From Brevibacillus borstelensis (GTDB lineage Bacteria; Bacillota; Bacilli; Brevibacillales; Brevibacillaceae): 64,000 bases of DNA. Numbering within the stretch: the stretch's first letter is position 1; each line of letters begins with the position of its first letter. The translations under genes were made by a program, and so were the position numbers. The notes beneath the pieces were generated by a model. The model saw nothing but the letters and a program-made list of their open reading frames with translations, made no database searches and had not been told where the DNA came from. Location of the stretch: positions 168,999 to 232,998 of the forward strand of contig NZ_RHHO01000031.1 in the NCBI RefSeq assembly GCF_003710865.1, written 5' to 3'. Positions 8,207-17,921 of the stretch are shown here, in pieces.

Positions 8207-10089
8207 GCCTCGACAACGCCTTTCGATACGGGCAAAAATGCGCGGACACAGGCGACGATTTGCTCAGCCGTCAATCCGACCTCCAGCCGTTGTTCTTTCA
8301 CGCTGCCATGCTCGACGAAATAGTCGGGAACGCCTATTGTTTTGACTCGGATATGATGGTACCCCGCTTCAGCCAAAAACTCGCGGACAGCACTTCCAAA
8401 GCCGCCCATCTCGGAGCCTTCCTCAACTGTAATGAGGTCATAGCCTTCCCGTGCCAGCCTGGTCAGCAGCTCCGCATCGAGCGGCTTGCAGAAGCGGGCA
8501 TTTACCAGCATCGGATGGATCCCTTCGCGGCTGAGCTGTTCCACCGCGTGTTCCGCGATTTCGAAAATATGACCAAATGACAGGATCGCGACGTCTCTTC
8601 CTTCGCGGACGATTTCAGCCTTTCCGATCGGAAGCGGCTTCATCTCGTCATCGATCTTTACGCCTCGGACGCTTAGGCGGGGATAGCGGAAGGATATCGG
8701 ACCGTCCTCGTACGCGACCGCCGTTTTCATCATATGGCGCAGCTCGTTTTCATCCTTCGGCGCCATGATGATCATATTCGGGATGGCCCTCATAAATGCG
8801 ATGTCATACACGCCCTGATGCGTCTCCCCGTCAGCACCGACCAGGCCTGCCCGGTCAACGGCAAAGATCACGTTCAGCTTTTGCCGGGCCACGTCGTGAA
8901 TCAACTGGTCGTAGGCCCGCTGCAGGAATGTCGAGTAAACCGCGAAGACAGGCTTCAAGCCTTGTGTTGCCAAGCCTGCGGCAAACGTGCATGCGTGCTG
9001 CTCTGCAATCCCTACGTCAAACAGCCGATCCGGGAAGCGCTCGCCAAACGGGATCAGACCGGAGCCCGCGGGCATAGCCGGTGTTACCGCCACGATCCGC
9101 TCGTCCTCTTCGGCCAGACTGATCATCGTGTCCGCGAACACCTTCGTATACATAGGTGCCGATTTCGGGGTATCGCCAGACTCGATTTTGTACGTGCCGA
9201 TACCGTGCCATTTGACCGAATCCGCTTCTGCAGGCGCGTAGCCTTTGCCTTTTTTGGTGATGGCATGGATCAGCACCGGCCCCTTCGTCTGTTTCGCCGT
9301 TTTCAGGGTGTCGAGCATGAGCTCCATGTTGTGTCCATCAATCGGACCGATATAGGTAAAGCCCAGTTCCTCAAACAAGATGCCGGAGACGAGCAAATAC
9401 TTCATGCTGTCCTTGAATCGCTCCGCCATATGGGCAAGCCTTCCGCCTACCGCCGGAATCGATTTCAGCAAATGCTCAAGCTCTTCCTTTGCTCGTTTGT
9501 AATTGGTCGCGGAGCGCAATTTGCCCAAATAATTGTGCAGGGCACCCACGTTTGGCGCGATGGACATTTCATTGTCGTTGAGCACAACGATGACATTTTT
9601 GCCTTCATGGCCGATGTGGTTCATCGCTTCCAGCGCCATACCGCCAGTCAAGGCACCGTCGCCGATGATCGCCACGACGTGGTTCTTTTCCTTTTTCAAA
9701 TCGCGTGCGGTTGCCATTCCCATAGCGGCGGACAGGGACGTACTGCTGTGCCCTGTTTCCCAGACGTCATGCGGGCTTTCGCACATTTTCGGAAAGCCGC
9801 ACAATCCTTTATACTGGCGAAGCGTCGGAAACATTTCGCGCCGGCCCGTCAAAATTTTATGTACATAGGCTTGATGTCCTACGTCCCAAATCAACTTATC
9901 TACCGGGCTGTTAAATACATAGTGTAGGGCGAGCGTCAATTCCACTACACCAAGATTAGGTGCCAGATGGCCGCCCGTTTTGGACAAGTTTTCCACAAGG
10001 AACTGTCGGATCTCGTCTGCCAGTGCGTATAGCTCAGGCAATGAGCATTTCTTCAGATCTTGAGGATTGTTGATGCTAGTTAGCAGCAT
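8203..10089 (-). CDS. dxs: 1-deoxy-D-xylulose-5-phosphate synthase
   Basis: A 628-residue thiamine-diphosphate enzyme that condenses pyruvate and glyceraldehyde 3-phosphate, the first step of the MEP isoprenoid pathway. The TPP-binding segment starts [18 protein letters not shown]. The transketolase-type central domain shows [18 protein letters not shown], and a transketolase C-terminal domain follows. Length is typical. GAGG lies 6 bases before the ATG. ispA, often directly adjacent in Bacilli, is separated here by an oppositely oriented M3 peptidase, so dxs must have its own promoter in 10090-10295. Confidence 0.97.
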   Translation of the reverse strand: MLLTSINNPQDLKKCSLPELYALADEIRQFLVENLSKTGGHLAPNLGVVELTLALHYVFNSPVDKLIWDVGHQAYVHKILTGRREMFPTLRQYKGLCGFPKMCESPHDVWETGHSSTSLSAAMGMATARDLKKEKNHVVAIIGDGALTGGMALEAMNHIGHEGKNVIVVLNDNEMSIAPNVGALHNYLGKLRSATNYKRAKEELEHLLKSIPAVGGRLAHMAERFKDSMKYLLVSGILFEELGFTYIGPIDGHNMELMLDTLKTAKQTKGPVLIHAITKKGKGYAPAEADSVKWHGIGTYKIESGDTPKSAPMYTKVFADTMISLAEEDERIVAVTPAMPAGSGLIPFGERFPDRLFDVGIAEQHACTFAAGLATQGLKPVFAVYSTFLQRAYDQLIHDVARQKLNVIFAVDRAGLVGADGETHQGVYDIAFMRAIPNMIIMAPKDENELRHMMKTAVAYEDGPISFRYPRLSVRGVKIDDEMKPLPIGKAEIVREGRDVAILSFGHIFEIAEHAVEQLSREGIHPMLVNARFCKPLDAELLTRLAREGYDLITVEEGSEMGGFGSAVREFLAEAGYHHIRVKTIGVPDYFVEHGSVKEQRLEVGLTAEQIVACVRAFLPVSKGVVEA

Positions 10090-10295
10090 TACTATTCCTC
10101 ACTTTCACTCATTCTTGGGTCATTGGGTATGCTGCAATCCGAATCACTTTCGGACAACCTTGGTTCATTTAGCTTGCTTCATTATAACGGTTTCTTCATA
10201 AAAACTCCACTTTCATCTGTTTTCAAGAGAAATCGCGTCCAGCTTCTGGTAAAATAAAATCAATCCATCAAACCTTTTATGGGAGGGTTTCGTCC

Positions 10296-12002
10296 ATGAG
10301 CACAGCAGTACCTTTTTCACAAATCAACTATGAACGCATCCCGCTGGCAGCGATCGAAGCCCGATTTGAAGAGCAGCTTGCTGCCTTCCAGCGGGCGTCC
10401 ACCTGGCAGGAGCAAGACGAGGCGATGCTCCGCATCCAGGAGATCCGTCTGGAGGTAGAGTCTGCACGTGAAATTTCTCACATCAGACACACGATCGACA
10501 CAACCGATTCGTTTTACAAGGACGAACAGGATTATTGGGATGAAGCAGGACCACAGTATCAAGGATTGGTGACAAAGTATTATGAGGCGATTGTCCAGTC
10601 CCGTTTCCGCAAGGAGCTGGAGGCCAAATGGGGAGCGCAGCTCTTCCGCATCGCCAAAACCAAGATTCGCACCTTTTCTCCCGAGGTCGTTCTCGACTTG
10701 CAGGAGGAAAACCGGCTAAGCAGCCAATACATGGCTTTGATCGCTTCGGCCCGCATTCAGTTCGAGGGCGAAGAGCGGACACTGCCGCAATTGATCCCGT
10801 TCCAGACATCTACCGACCGGCAGATGAGAAAGAGAGCGCACGAGGCTCGCTACAGCTTTTTCCGCGAGCATGGCGAAGAGCTTGATCGCATCTATGACGA
10901 GCTTGTGAAGGTGCGTACCCGAATCGCCCGCAAGCTCGGCTATCAAAGCTTTACAGAGCTGGCCTATGCCCGTCTAAATCGGACGGATTACAATGCAGAA
11001 ATGGTGGCCGTCTTCCGCAAACAGGTGCTGGAGCATATCGTTCCTGTCGCCAGCAGCTTGTATGAAAGACAGCGTGAAAGAATTGGCGTGGAGACTTTGC
11101 GCTACTATGACAAGCCGTTCCAGTTCGCTACCGGAAATCCTACGCCCAAGGGCTCTCCCGAATGGATCGTGGAAAACGGCAAGCGAATGTACAATGAGCT
11201 TTCCAAGGAAACCGGGGAGTTCTACTCTTTCATGCTTGAGAACGATTGCATGGATCTGTTGAGCAAGAAGGGCAAAGCGACAGGCGGTTATTGCACGTAC
11301 ATCAGCCAATACCGACTCCCTTATATCTTTGCCAATTTCAACGGCACTTCCGGCGACATCGATGTCTTGACACACGAGGCCGGACACGCTTTTCAGGTTT
11401 ACATGAGCAGGGACTTCGCCGTTCCGGAGTACCATTTCCCTACCTATGAGGCTTGTGAAATTCACTCCATGAGCATGGAGTTTTTGACCTGGCCGTGGAT
11501 GGAGCTGTTTTTTCAGGAAGATACGGAAAAGTACAAGTTTTCCCATCTCGCCGATGCGCTTCAGTTCATCCCTTACGGCGTAACGGTTGACGAATTCCAG
11601 CACGCCATCTATGAAAATCCGGATATGACTCCCGCGCAGCGGAAACAGACATGGCGCGAAATCGAGCGCAAGTATCTGCCTCATCTCAATTATGAAGACA
11701 ATGATTTCCTCGAAAACGGAGGGTACTGGCAACAGCAGGGCCATATTTTCATGGACCCCTTCTATTACATCGATTATACGCTTGCGCAAATCTGCGCCTT
11801 CCAATTCTGGAAGCGGGCCCAGCATAATCCGGCAGAGGCGTGGGACGATTACCTTACCCTTTGCAAGGAGGGCGGCAGCAAGTCGTTTACCGAGCTGGTA
11901 AAAGTAGCGAAGCTGGATTCGCCGTTTGAGGACGGCTGTGTGTCTTCCGTGATCGGGGATATCAAAAAATGGTTGGACGGCGTGGATGACAAGGCTTTGT
12001 AG
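10296..12002 (+). CDS. M3 family oligoendopeptidase (PepF-like)
   Basis: A 568-residue cytoplasmic zinc metallopeptidase. The zinc motif HEAGH is at residues 360-364 in LTHEAGHAFQVYM, and the downstream YEACEIHSMSMEFL supplies the third ligand Glu. No signal peptide is seen. The family cleaves short peptides. GGGAGG precedes the ATG. The gene stands alone on the plus strand between dxs and ispA, closed by a bidirectional terminator. It interrupts a neighbourhood that is otherwise all minus strand, so it looks like an insertion of an independent unit. Family assignment is firm; the natural substrates are unknown. Confidence 0.93.
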   Translation: MSTAVPFSQINYERIPLAAIEARFEEQLAAFQRASTWQEQDEAMLRIQEIRLEVESAREISHIRHTIDTTDSFYKDEQDYWDEAGPQYQGLVTKYYEAIVQSRFRKELEAKWGAQLFRIAKTKIRTFSPEVVLDLQEENRLSSQYMALIASARIQFEGEERTLPQLIPFQTSTDRQMRKRAHEARYSFFREHGEELDRIYDELVKVRTRIARKLGYQSFTELAYARLNRTDYNAEMVAVFRKQVLEHIVPVASSLYERQRERIGVETLRYYDKPFQFATGNPTPKGSPEWIVENGKRMYNELSKETGEFYSFMLENDCMDLLSKKGKATGGYCTYISQYRLPYIFANFNGTSGDIDVLTHEAGHAFQVYMSRDFAVPEYHFPTYEACEIHSMSMEFLTWPWMELFFQEDTEKYKFSHLADALQFIPYGVTVDEFQHAIYENPDMTPAQRKQTWREIERKYLPHLNYEDNDFLENGGYWQQQGHIFMDPFYYIDYTLAQICAFQFWKRAQHNPAEAWDDYLTLCKEGGSKSFTELVKVAKLDSPFEDGCVSSVIGDIKKWLDGVDDKAL

Positions 12003-12030
12003 GTGTAACAACCTTGTCAATCTAATGACG

Positions 12031-12066
12031 AAAAAAAGACGCGGAAGCAACTGCTCCGCGTCTTTT
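12031..12066. terminator. Bidirectional terminator between M3 peptidase and ispA
   Basis: AAAAGACGCGGA and TCCGCGTCTTTT form a 12-bp stem with an 8-base loop. A-rich on the left and T-rich on the right, it serves the convergent M3 peptidase and ispA genes. The right arm touches the ispA stop. Confidence 0.88.
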
Positions 12067-12961
12067 ACTTTTTCCGTTCCATGACGTAATCAGCCAGTGG
12101 CATGAGGGCCGAGTGATCCATTCCAGCGCTTCTCAACACTTGCTTGGCTTCGGCGACAAGCTGCAGCAAACGCGCCTTTGATTCATCCATGCCGATCAGC
12201 GCCGGATAGGTAGCCTTTTGCCGATCCGCATCGCTTCCGACGGCTTTGCCGAGCTGAGAGGAATCCCCTTCTACATTCAAAATATCGTCCTGAATTTGGA
12301 AGGCCAGTCCGATGTTTCTTCCGTATTGGGTCAAAGCATCCATCTGCTTCTCTGTCGCTTCCGCCAAATAGCCTCCGCCCCGCAGCGCAGCAATCAGCAA
12401 ATCGCCTGTCTTATGCTTGTGGATGTACTCCAGTTCCGCCAGACTCAGCTGTTTGCCTTCGCCCTCAATATCAGCCATCTGTCCGCCGACCATGCCGGTT
12501 GCTCCCGCCCGTTTTCCAAGCTCCGCAACCAGTCGTACAACCGTCTCCGCCTTTACATCGGGATCGTTCAGATACCGCTCGGCAATCAAACCGAAGGCGC
12601 GCGTCAGCAAGGCGTCGCCGGCCAGGATTGCTGTTGCTTCGCCGAACACTTTATGATTCGTCGGTTTGCCTCTCCTCAGGTCGTCATCATCCATCGCAGG
12701 CAAATCATCGTGAATGAGCGAATACGTATGTATCATTTCCAAAGCAGCCGCATAGGGGATGCCGCGCTCCACGGGCTTGTCCAGGGCTTCCAGAACGGCC
12801 AGAACCAGCATCGGGCGCAGGCGTTTTCCCCCTGCCATCAGCGAATACGCCATGGATTCGTACAGTGTAGCCGGAACACCCTCCCGCTCCAACAGCGATG
12901 TCAGATGCTGCTCGATGAAGCTTGTCTTTTCTTCCAGATAGGATTGGAGGGATACGGCCAT
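12065..12961 (-). CDS. ispA: Farnesyl diphosphate synthase (polyprenyl synthetase)
   Basis: A 298-residue trans-prenyltransferase that joins IPP to DMAPP and GPP to make farnesyl diphosphate. GGKRLRP at 44-50, the first aspartate-rich motif DDLPAMDDDD at 85-94 and the second motif FQIQDDILN near 220 are all present. Start and xseB stop overlap in a TGATG arrangement, so the gene is translationally coupled to xseB. Together with dxs it represents isoprenoid synthesis in this cluster. Confidence 0.96.
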   Translation of the reverse strand: MAVSLQSYLEEKTSFIEQHLTSLLEREGVPATLYESMAYSLMAGGKRLRPMLVLAVLEALDKPVERGIPYAAALEMIHTYSLIHDDLPAMDDDDLRRGKPTNHKVFGEATAILAGDALLTRAFGLIAERYLNDPDVKAETVVRLVAELGKRAGATGMVGGQMADIEGEGKQLSLAELEYIHKHKTGDLLIAALRGGGYLAEATEKQMDALTQYGRNIGLAFQIQDDILNVEGDSSQLGKAVGSDADRQKATYPALIGMDESKARLLQLVAEAKQVLRSAGMDHSALMPLADYVMERKK

Positions 12962-13215
12962 CAGATTTCACCCTCCACACGAAACGGCTTTTGCTTCAGC
13001 TGGCCGTCTTCTTCGATCAGTTGTGTGATTTTGGCTTCGATCGCATCCAGCTTTTGGCCGCAGATTCGGGAGAGCGTAACGCCTTCCTGATAAAGCTGGA
13101 TCGCTTCCTCCAGAGGAATCTCTCCTTCCTCCAGCCGATTCACCACTTCTTCAAGCCGTTTCATCGCTTCTTCAAACTGAATGTCAGCCTCTTGGTCCGT
13201 CTTTTTCCGTGCCAT
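12961..13215 (-). CDS. xseB: Exodeoxyribonuclease VII small subunit
   Basis: An 84-residue helical protein that pairs with XseA. The block FEEAMKRLEEVVNRLEEGE is the family hallmark, followed by PLEEAIQLYQEGV. The start is ATG at 13215 behind GGAGGAG. This start lies inside the end of xseA, giving a 32-base overlap that implies coupled translation; the several-fold excess of small subunit in the complex must then come from initiation strength. Confidence 0.95.
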   Translation of the reverse strand: MARKKTDQEADIQFEEAMKRLEEVVNRLEEGEIPLEEAIQLYQEGVTLSRICGQKLDAIEAKITQLIEEDGQLKQKPFRVEGEI

Positions 13216-14563
13216 CTCGCTTCTCCTCCCGGTAAATCTGTTCCACGCGTGCAGTAGCACTTCCATCCTTTAATCGTAACATGAGTTCTTCGCCTGGAGC
13301 AAATTGCTCAACCGATTTTACCAGTTGTCCGGAAGCGTACACGAGCGAAAATCCGCGCTGCATGACTTTCAGCGGGCTTAATGCATCCAGCTGCGCAACG
13401 GATGAAGCAAAAGACATCCTGCTCTTGACCAGACGCTGCTTCATCAACTCGTCAAGCCGGGCACGGCTCAGCCCAATCGCCTTTTTCTGTCGTTCGACCA
13501 CATCTGTAAGCCGATACCGCCTGACCCGATCGGACAGCTGATTGTACCGATCCCTGCGTCCTTTCATCAGGTGTTTGACCGCTTGACCCAGCCGCAGGGA
13601 AACCTCATCGAGCCGTTGCTGCGCTTCTTCCACCCGTCTCTGTGGTCGCCGCATCGCATAGGATTGGGCAAGTCCCTCCAGACGCTTTCGCTCCGAGGCC
13701 AGCCGTCCATGCAGCGCTCGACTCATCCGGGTGTCCAGCTGCTTCACCCGCTCCAGCCATTCGAGGTAATGGGGAACAGCAAGCTCGGCTGCCGCTGTAG
13801 GCGTCGCAGCGCGAACATCTGCTACAAAATCGGCGATTGTGACATCGGTTTCATGCCCGACTGCGGAAATGACGGGAATCGAGGAAGCTGCAATGGCACG
13901 GGCGACCTGCTCCTCGTTAAACGCCCACAGCTCCTCGATCGACCCGCCTCCACGTCCGACGATGAGAACATCGATGTCTGGCTGACTGTTCATAATCCGA
14001 ATCGCTGCAACGATGGAAGCAGGCGCTTCTGTCCCTTGGACGACAGCCGGGGACAAGACGATTTCCGCCTGTGGATAGCGGCGCCTGATCGTCGTGCAAA
14101 TGTCGCGGATGGCCGCTCCGGTAGGCGACGTGACTACCCCGACTCTTCTCGGAAAGGCTGGCAGCGGACGTTTTCTCTCTGCGGCAAACAACCCTTCTCC
14201 CGCAAGCTTTGCTTTTAATTGCTCAAAGGCAAGATAAAGAGAACCGATTCCGTCCGGCTGCATTTCCTTGGCATAAAATTGATAAGCGCCGTCCCGTTCA
14301 TAGGCAGAAATGGAACCGCGCACGATCACCTTGGTTCCATCCTTGGGCAGAAAGCGAAGAAAACGATTGTAGCCGGCGAACATGACCACCTTGACCCGCG
14401 ACTGGCTGTCCTTTAAGGTAAAGTACATGTGACCGCTTGTATGATGAACAAAGTTGGAGATTTCACCGCGCACCCAAATGTCCTGCAAGCGGACATCCTG
14501 CTCCAACACCTGCTTAATGCAGCGGTTCAGGTCGCTGACTGAAAAAATTTGACGACTCGTCAT
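13184..14563 (-). CDS. xseA: Exodeoxyribonuclease VII large subunit
   Basis: A 459-residue nuclease subunit that degrades single-stranded DNA to oligonucleotides. An N-terminal OB fold (about 5-100, VRGEISNFVHHTSGHMYFTL) precedes the catalytic domain, with VGVVTSPTGAAIRDI, the GRGGGSIEELWAFN motif and GHETDVTIADFVAD. A long coiled-coil region completes it. GGGAGG lies 5 bases before the ATG. Part of the folD-xseA-xseB-ispA run typical of Bacilli. Confidence 0.96.
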   Translation of the reverse strand: MTSRQIFSVSDLNRCIKQVLEQDVRLQDIWVRGEISNFVHHTSGHMYFTLKDSQSRVKVVMFAGYNRFLRFLPKDGTKVIVRGSISAYERDGAYQFYAKEMQPDGIGSLYLAFEQLKAKLAGEGLFAAERKRPLPAFPRRVGVVTSPTGAAIRDICTTIRRRYPQAEIVLSPAVVQGTEAPASIVAAIRIMNSQPDIDVLIVGRGGGSIEELWAFNEEQVARAIAASSIPVISAVGHETDVTIADFVADVRAATPTAAAELAVPHYLEWLERVKQLDTRMSRALHGRLASERKRLEGLAQSYAMRRPQRRVEEAQQRLDEVSLRLGQAVKHLMKGRRDRYNQLSDRVRRYRLTDVVERQKKAIGLSRARLDELMKQRLVKSRMSFASSVAQLDALSPLKVMQRGFSLVYASGQLVKSVEQFAPGEELMLRLKDGSATARVEQIYREEKRDGTEKDGPRG

Positions 14564-14670
14564 GCGTACCTCCCGTTTTGGTAAGTTTCATCACGGACGC
14601 AAAAATCGCTCGCCTGAACCGTTTTTTCTGCATGCTTCGTGGTAGCTGTACCTGTAATCGTCTGCAGAAA

Positions 14671-15522
14671 CTACCTGGCGAGATTTCTGGCCGCTTCAAT
14701 TGTATTTTTCAGCAGCATTGTAATCGTCATCGGACCGACACCGCCCGGAACGGGTGTGAGGTAGCTCGCTACTTCCTTTACTTCATCAAAGCGGACATCT
14801 CCGACGAGCTTGCCGCTCTCAATGCGGTTTACCCCGACGTCAATCACCACTGCTCCCGGTTTCACGTCCTCTTTTCCGATCATGTGCGCCTTGCCGGCCG
14901 CGACGATCAAAATATCTGCCTGACGTGTGTAGGACGGCAAATCAACAGTCCGCGAGTGGCACATCGTCACCGTCGCATTTTCTCGCTGCAATAAATACGA
15001 TACCGGTTTTCCGACGATGTTGCTGCGGCCGATGACGACTGCGTGTTTGCCTTCGATCGTCATGCCAGTGCGCTTGATCAGCTCGACTACACCGTTGGCT
15101 GTACAAGGCAGCAAAGAATCGTATCCGATCATCATGTTCCCGACATTGACCGGGTGGAACCCGTCGACGTCTTTTTCCGAACTTATCGCCTCGATGACTG
15201 CCTTTTCAGAGATATGAGCCGGAAGCGGCAACTGTACCAAAATGCCGTGAACGTTCGGATTTTCATTCAATTGATAGACGATCTCCAACAATTCCTTTTC
15301 GGTGATGGATGCGTCCTTATAAATGATTTCCGAGCGGATTCCCACTTCTTCACAACCGCGAGCTTTCCCTCTGACATAGGAATGCGAAGCGGGATCATCT
15401 CCCACAAGAACGACGGTCAATCCCGGCACGATTCCATTTTGCTTCAGTTCTGCAACTTCGCCAGCCAATTGTTCCCGAATATCTTTTGCAATTTCCTTGC
15501 CATACAAAATAGTTGCTGCCAT
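14671..15522 (-). CDS. folD: Bifunctional methylenetetrahydrofolate dehydrogenase/cyclohydrolase
   Basis: A 283-residue enzyme interconverting 5,10-methylene-THF, 5,10-methenyl-THF and 10-formyl-THF with NADP+. Family signatures seen are [15 protein letters not shown] (active-site Lys), [10 protein letters not shown], the dinucleotide-binding [17 protein letters not shown] and the end block [20 protein letters not shown] precedes the ATG. It feeds one-carbon units together with the glycine cleavage genes further right in the window. Confidence 0.97.
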   Translation of the reverse strand: MAATILYGKEIAKDIREQLAGEVAELKQNGIVPGLTVVLVGDDPASHSYVRGKARGCEEVGIRSEIIYKDASITEKELLEIVYQLNENPNVHGILVQLPLPAHISEKAVIEAISSEKDVDGFHPVNVGNMMIGYDSLLPCTANGVVELIKRTGMTIEGKHAVVIGRSNIVGKPVSYLLQRENATVTMCHSRTVDLPSYTRQADILIVAAGKAHMIGKEDVKPGAVVIDVGVNRIESGKLVGDVRFDEVKEVASYLTPVPGGVGPMTITMLLKNTIEAARNLAR

Positions 15523-15614
15523 GGCGAAGAACCCTCCTTCGTTTGGATCACTACGTTAAGTGTACCGATTCAAGGAGATGATGTAAAGCCGAATTTTATA
15601 AAGTTAACAATTGT

Positions 15615-16574
15615 TTAATGTTCGTGTTTTAGTTTTTTCCAGCCCAACATGGCCACTCCGTACGCATTGTCTCCAGAATAGACTGGATCGCAAAAGTACA
15701 AGCGCGCCTTGACGGCAGGATGTTCCAAACGCTTGGTCAACCGCTCTCTTATGTACTGATTTGCCGCTACACCGCCAACGATCAGAATTTCCCGAGGAAG
15801 ACCCTCCTCTACGGCATGACGGAGCACTTTTTCCAGCGTGCTTGCTATACATTGCTCCGTCGCCCTGGCAATCTCTGCGGCCGGTACGCTTCCGCCCTCA
15901 ATCGCCCGCAACAGTGCCGCTTCCGGTCCAGAGAAGCTGAATGATTTCCCCTGCACTGAGGAGGAGACGCGAAAATCTCCGGACGCCTGCAAGGCGAGCT
16001 TTTCCAACTGTGGTCCGGCCGGGAAAGACATCCCCAGCGCCACGCCGATCCGATCAACCAGTTGACCTGCGTGCAGATCCGTCGTTCCGCCCACTTTCTC
16101 GATCTGGTATCCGTCTTCCTTTCTTTCGCACAAGAGCAGTTCGCTCGTTCCCCCAGACAAATGAACCGCGAGAAACCGGTTTTCACGCGGCCGCTCTGCT
16201 GCGGTATACTCGCCCGCTGCGATATGCCCCTCCTGATGAGTCGTCAAAAAGGCGGGTACCTTCATGTAGGCTGACAGTGACTTCGCCAAGCCTTCCCCCA
16301 CTTTAAACACCGGCATGTACGAGCCATCCACCGGACGCGGCTTTTCGCTTGCACAGACGGCAACGATATCGTATTCGGTCCATCTCATCTCATTGCTCAG
16401 CTCGGGGAGGTTCATCACATGCTGAAAGACGGCTTCTGATTGCTGCAGACCACGCTTGCCTTCTTTTACTCGAAGAAGTCGTTTCGCTTCTGCCACAATC
16501 CGGCCGTCTTCCGCTGCCAAGCACAACGATGTCCGGTAGTTGCTCGTATCAATTCCCAACAATACCTTTGTCAT
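15615..16574 (-). CDS. TsaD/Kae1-like paralogue (former O-sialoglycoprotein endopeptidase family)
   Basis: A 319-residue ASKHA-fold protein. It starts MTKVLLGIDTSNYRTSLCL and carries the metal-binding HxxxH as HQEGH (His113, His117), then LSGGTSELLL and near the end GGVAANQYIRERL and DNAYGVAMLG. These are the Kae1/TsaD blocks, but the sequence is shorter and more divergent than a normal tRNA t6A synthase, and it lies by nusB rather than by tsaB/tsaE. It is therefore probably a paralogue of unknown role. Only a weak ribosome site precedes the ATG. Confidence 0.75.
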   Translation of the reverse strand: MTKVLLGIDTSNYRTSLCLAAEDGRIVAEAKRLLRVKEGKRGLQQSEAVFQHVMNLPELSNEMRWTEYDIVAVCASEKPRPVDGSYMPVFKVGEGLAKSLSAYMKVPAFLTTHQEGHIAAGEYTAAERPRENRFLAVHLSGGTSELLLCERKEDGYQIEKVGGTTDLHAGQLVDRIGVALGMSFPAGPQLEKLALQASGDFRVSSSVQGKSFSFSGPEAALLRAIEGGSVPAAEIARATEQCIASTLEKVLRHAVEEGLPREILIVGGVAANQYIRERLTKRLEHPAVKARLYFCDPVYSGDNAYGVAMLGWKKLKHEH

Positions 16575-16590
16575 GCTGCTTCACCCATCT

Positions 16591-16995
16591 CTACGCGTTC
16601 GCAGTTTGGCGAGCTTTCAAATAACTGGACAAAACGCCGTTAATATACCGATAAGATTGTTCGTCGCTGAACAGTTTGGCAATCTCGATCGCCTCATTCA
16701 ACGCCACTTTATCCGGAATGTCCTCTTCAAACATGATTTCAAAAAATGCAAGACGAAGGATGGCCCGGTCTACATTGGCGATTCGCTCCAGACGCCAGCC
16801 GCGAAGATATTTTTGGATCTCGGCATCGATCTCTTGCAGACGATCAAGTACGCCCTTTACCAGAAAATGAAGGTAAGAGGCGTCTTCTTCGCTATCTTCC
16901 ATAACCAGTTCGAGGGCAGCTTCCATACTTACATCTGCCATGTCGATCTGAAACAAGCATTGAACTGCTTTTTCTCGTGCTGTCCTACGTTTCAT
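16591..16995 (-). CDS. nusB: Transcription antitermination factor NusB
   Basis: A 134-residue all-helical protein that binds BoxA RNA with NusE (S10) in rRNA antitermination. RRTAREKAVQCLFQIDM at the N terminus and NVDRAILRLAFFEIMF with LNEAIEIAKLFSDEQSYRYINGVL at the C terminus are characteristic. The start is ATG at 16995 after AGGTG; GTG at 17004 is in frame but lies within the binding site. It is followed by the TsaD-like gene 17 bases downstream, probably in one operon. Confidence 0.95.
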   Translation of the reverse strand: MKRRTAREKAVQCLFQIDMADVSMEAALELVMEDSEEDASYLHFLVKGVLDRLQEIDAEIQKYLRGWRLERIANVDRAILRLAFFEIMFEEDIPDKVALNEAIEIAKLFSDEQSYRYINGVLSSYLKARQTANA

Positions 16996-17034
16996 CACGT
17001 TCACCTACTCATAAAATTGAGGTCCCTGCCCTGC

Positions 17035-17256
17035 TTAGCGAAACTTCCCAGGGAGGATACGATCAAGAATTTCGCGCAAATCCTCTTTGTGATCCAGTTT
17101 GCGTCCAATGTAATAACCGGTGGAGACAAAGACGACAAACACCAGTGTATCCCAAAAACCGACGAGAAGGTAGATGATGCCGAAAAAAAGTCCGGCGGCT
17201 ACCCCCAGTAGTTTCCCCTTGTGTTCCCACAACAACTCCCATATCATGACTTTCAC
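17035..17256 (-). CDS. DUF2273 small membrane protein
   Basis: A 73-residue protein with two hydrophobic segments (about 15-34 and 36-52, separated by a short Gly/Phe-rich turn) and a basic/acidic tail DHKEDLREILDRI. It matches the DUF2273 family that regularly sits between amaP and asp23-type genes. Its role is probably in the envelope stress (Asp23) module; it has no known activity. Three bases separate it from amaP, so the two are co-transcribed. Confidence 0.8.
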   Translation of the reverse strand: MKVMIWELLWEHKGKLLGVAAGLFFGIIYLLVGFWDTLVFVVFVSTGYYIGRKLDHKEDLREILDRILPGKFR

Positions 17257-17259
17257 CTA

Positions 17260-17826
17260 CTATTCCACTCGTTTGCGAGCCGCGTAATTCTCATGCTGGG
17301 CTACTTCCGTCACAACGACCGCCACCTCGGAGATGATGACGCCGGCAATACCCTCCACCTGCTCCTTGATATCGGTCTGCAGCTTCTGGGTCAGCTCCGG
17401 CAAGGGCGTCTCTCCGTCGACAGAGACGCGGACTGTGATCGTGTTTCCGCTTTCCAGCGCCCGTACGACAGTCTTTAAATCGCGGACCCCCTTCACTCTT
17501 CTGGCCGCCCTCTCGGCGATTGTCTGAATGGTTTGCAGGGTTATGTTTACTTCACCCAAGTCGCTGCGCTGGCGAATGCCCTTCTCCGTTTTCGGTTTCT
17601 TGGAGCGGCGGAAAGAACTGAAAAAGAACCGCAAGCTGACAATTAAAAAAATCACCGCCGTGATCAGATAGGCAGGCTGGAAACCGCCAAGCAGCTGCTC
17701 TAAATAGGGGCGTATGTATTCAGCTGGGATCAGTCCGCTCGAGGCTCCGATCACGCCGACAGAGAGGACGATCAGCGCAAAACTGTACAAAGTCAGGATA
17801 AAGCGGTCAAACAAATTCACAAGCAT
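17260..17826 (-). CDS. amaP: Alkaline shock response membrane anchor protein AmaP
   Basis: A 188-residue protein with two membrane segments (about 8-30 and 52-72) followed by a basic linker (SSFRRSKKPK) and a soluble domain with the Asp23-like strand-helix pattern (VNITLQTIQTIAERAARRVKGV). The family anchors Asp23 at the membrane. It lies downstream of asp23 across a terminator hairpin. An ATG or TTG near 17826 is the start; AGGAG is visible upstream. Confidence 0.85.
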   Translation of the reverse strand: MLVNLFDRFILTLYSFALIVLSVGVIGASSGLIPAEYIRPYLEQLLGGFQPAYLITAVIFLIVSLRFFFSSFRRSKKPKTEKGIRQRSDLGEVNITLQTIQTIAERAARRVKGVRDLKTVVRALESGNTITVRVSVDGETPLPELTQKLQTDIKEQVEGIAGVIISEVAVVVTEVAQHENYAARKRVE

Positions 17827-17873
17827 CTCTCCTTTGGTGCAAAGGTAACAAGGAGGCCGTTACTCTTAGATGA

Positions 17874-17904
17874 GGAAAAATGCCCCCTGAGGCATAGGGG
17901 GCAT
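17874..17904 (-). terminator. Terminator between asp23 and amaP
   Basis: Minus strand ATGCCCCC and GGGGGCAT form a perfect 8-bp stem with a 9-base loop, followed by TTTTTCC. It would end or attenuate transcripts after the Asp23 gene before amaP and DUF2273. Confidence 0.85.
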
Positions 17905-17921
17905 CCAAACTTGCTGATGAA

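Noticed and set aside
8734..9927. Plus-strand frame of 397 codons opposite dxs
   Set aside because: Antisense shadow of a highly conserved enzyme.
15615..16574. Calling the TsaD-like protein an O-sialoglycoprotein endopeptidase
   Set aside because: That name is historical; the fold is ASKHA and the HxxxH is a metal site of t6A-type enzymes, not proof of peptidase activity.
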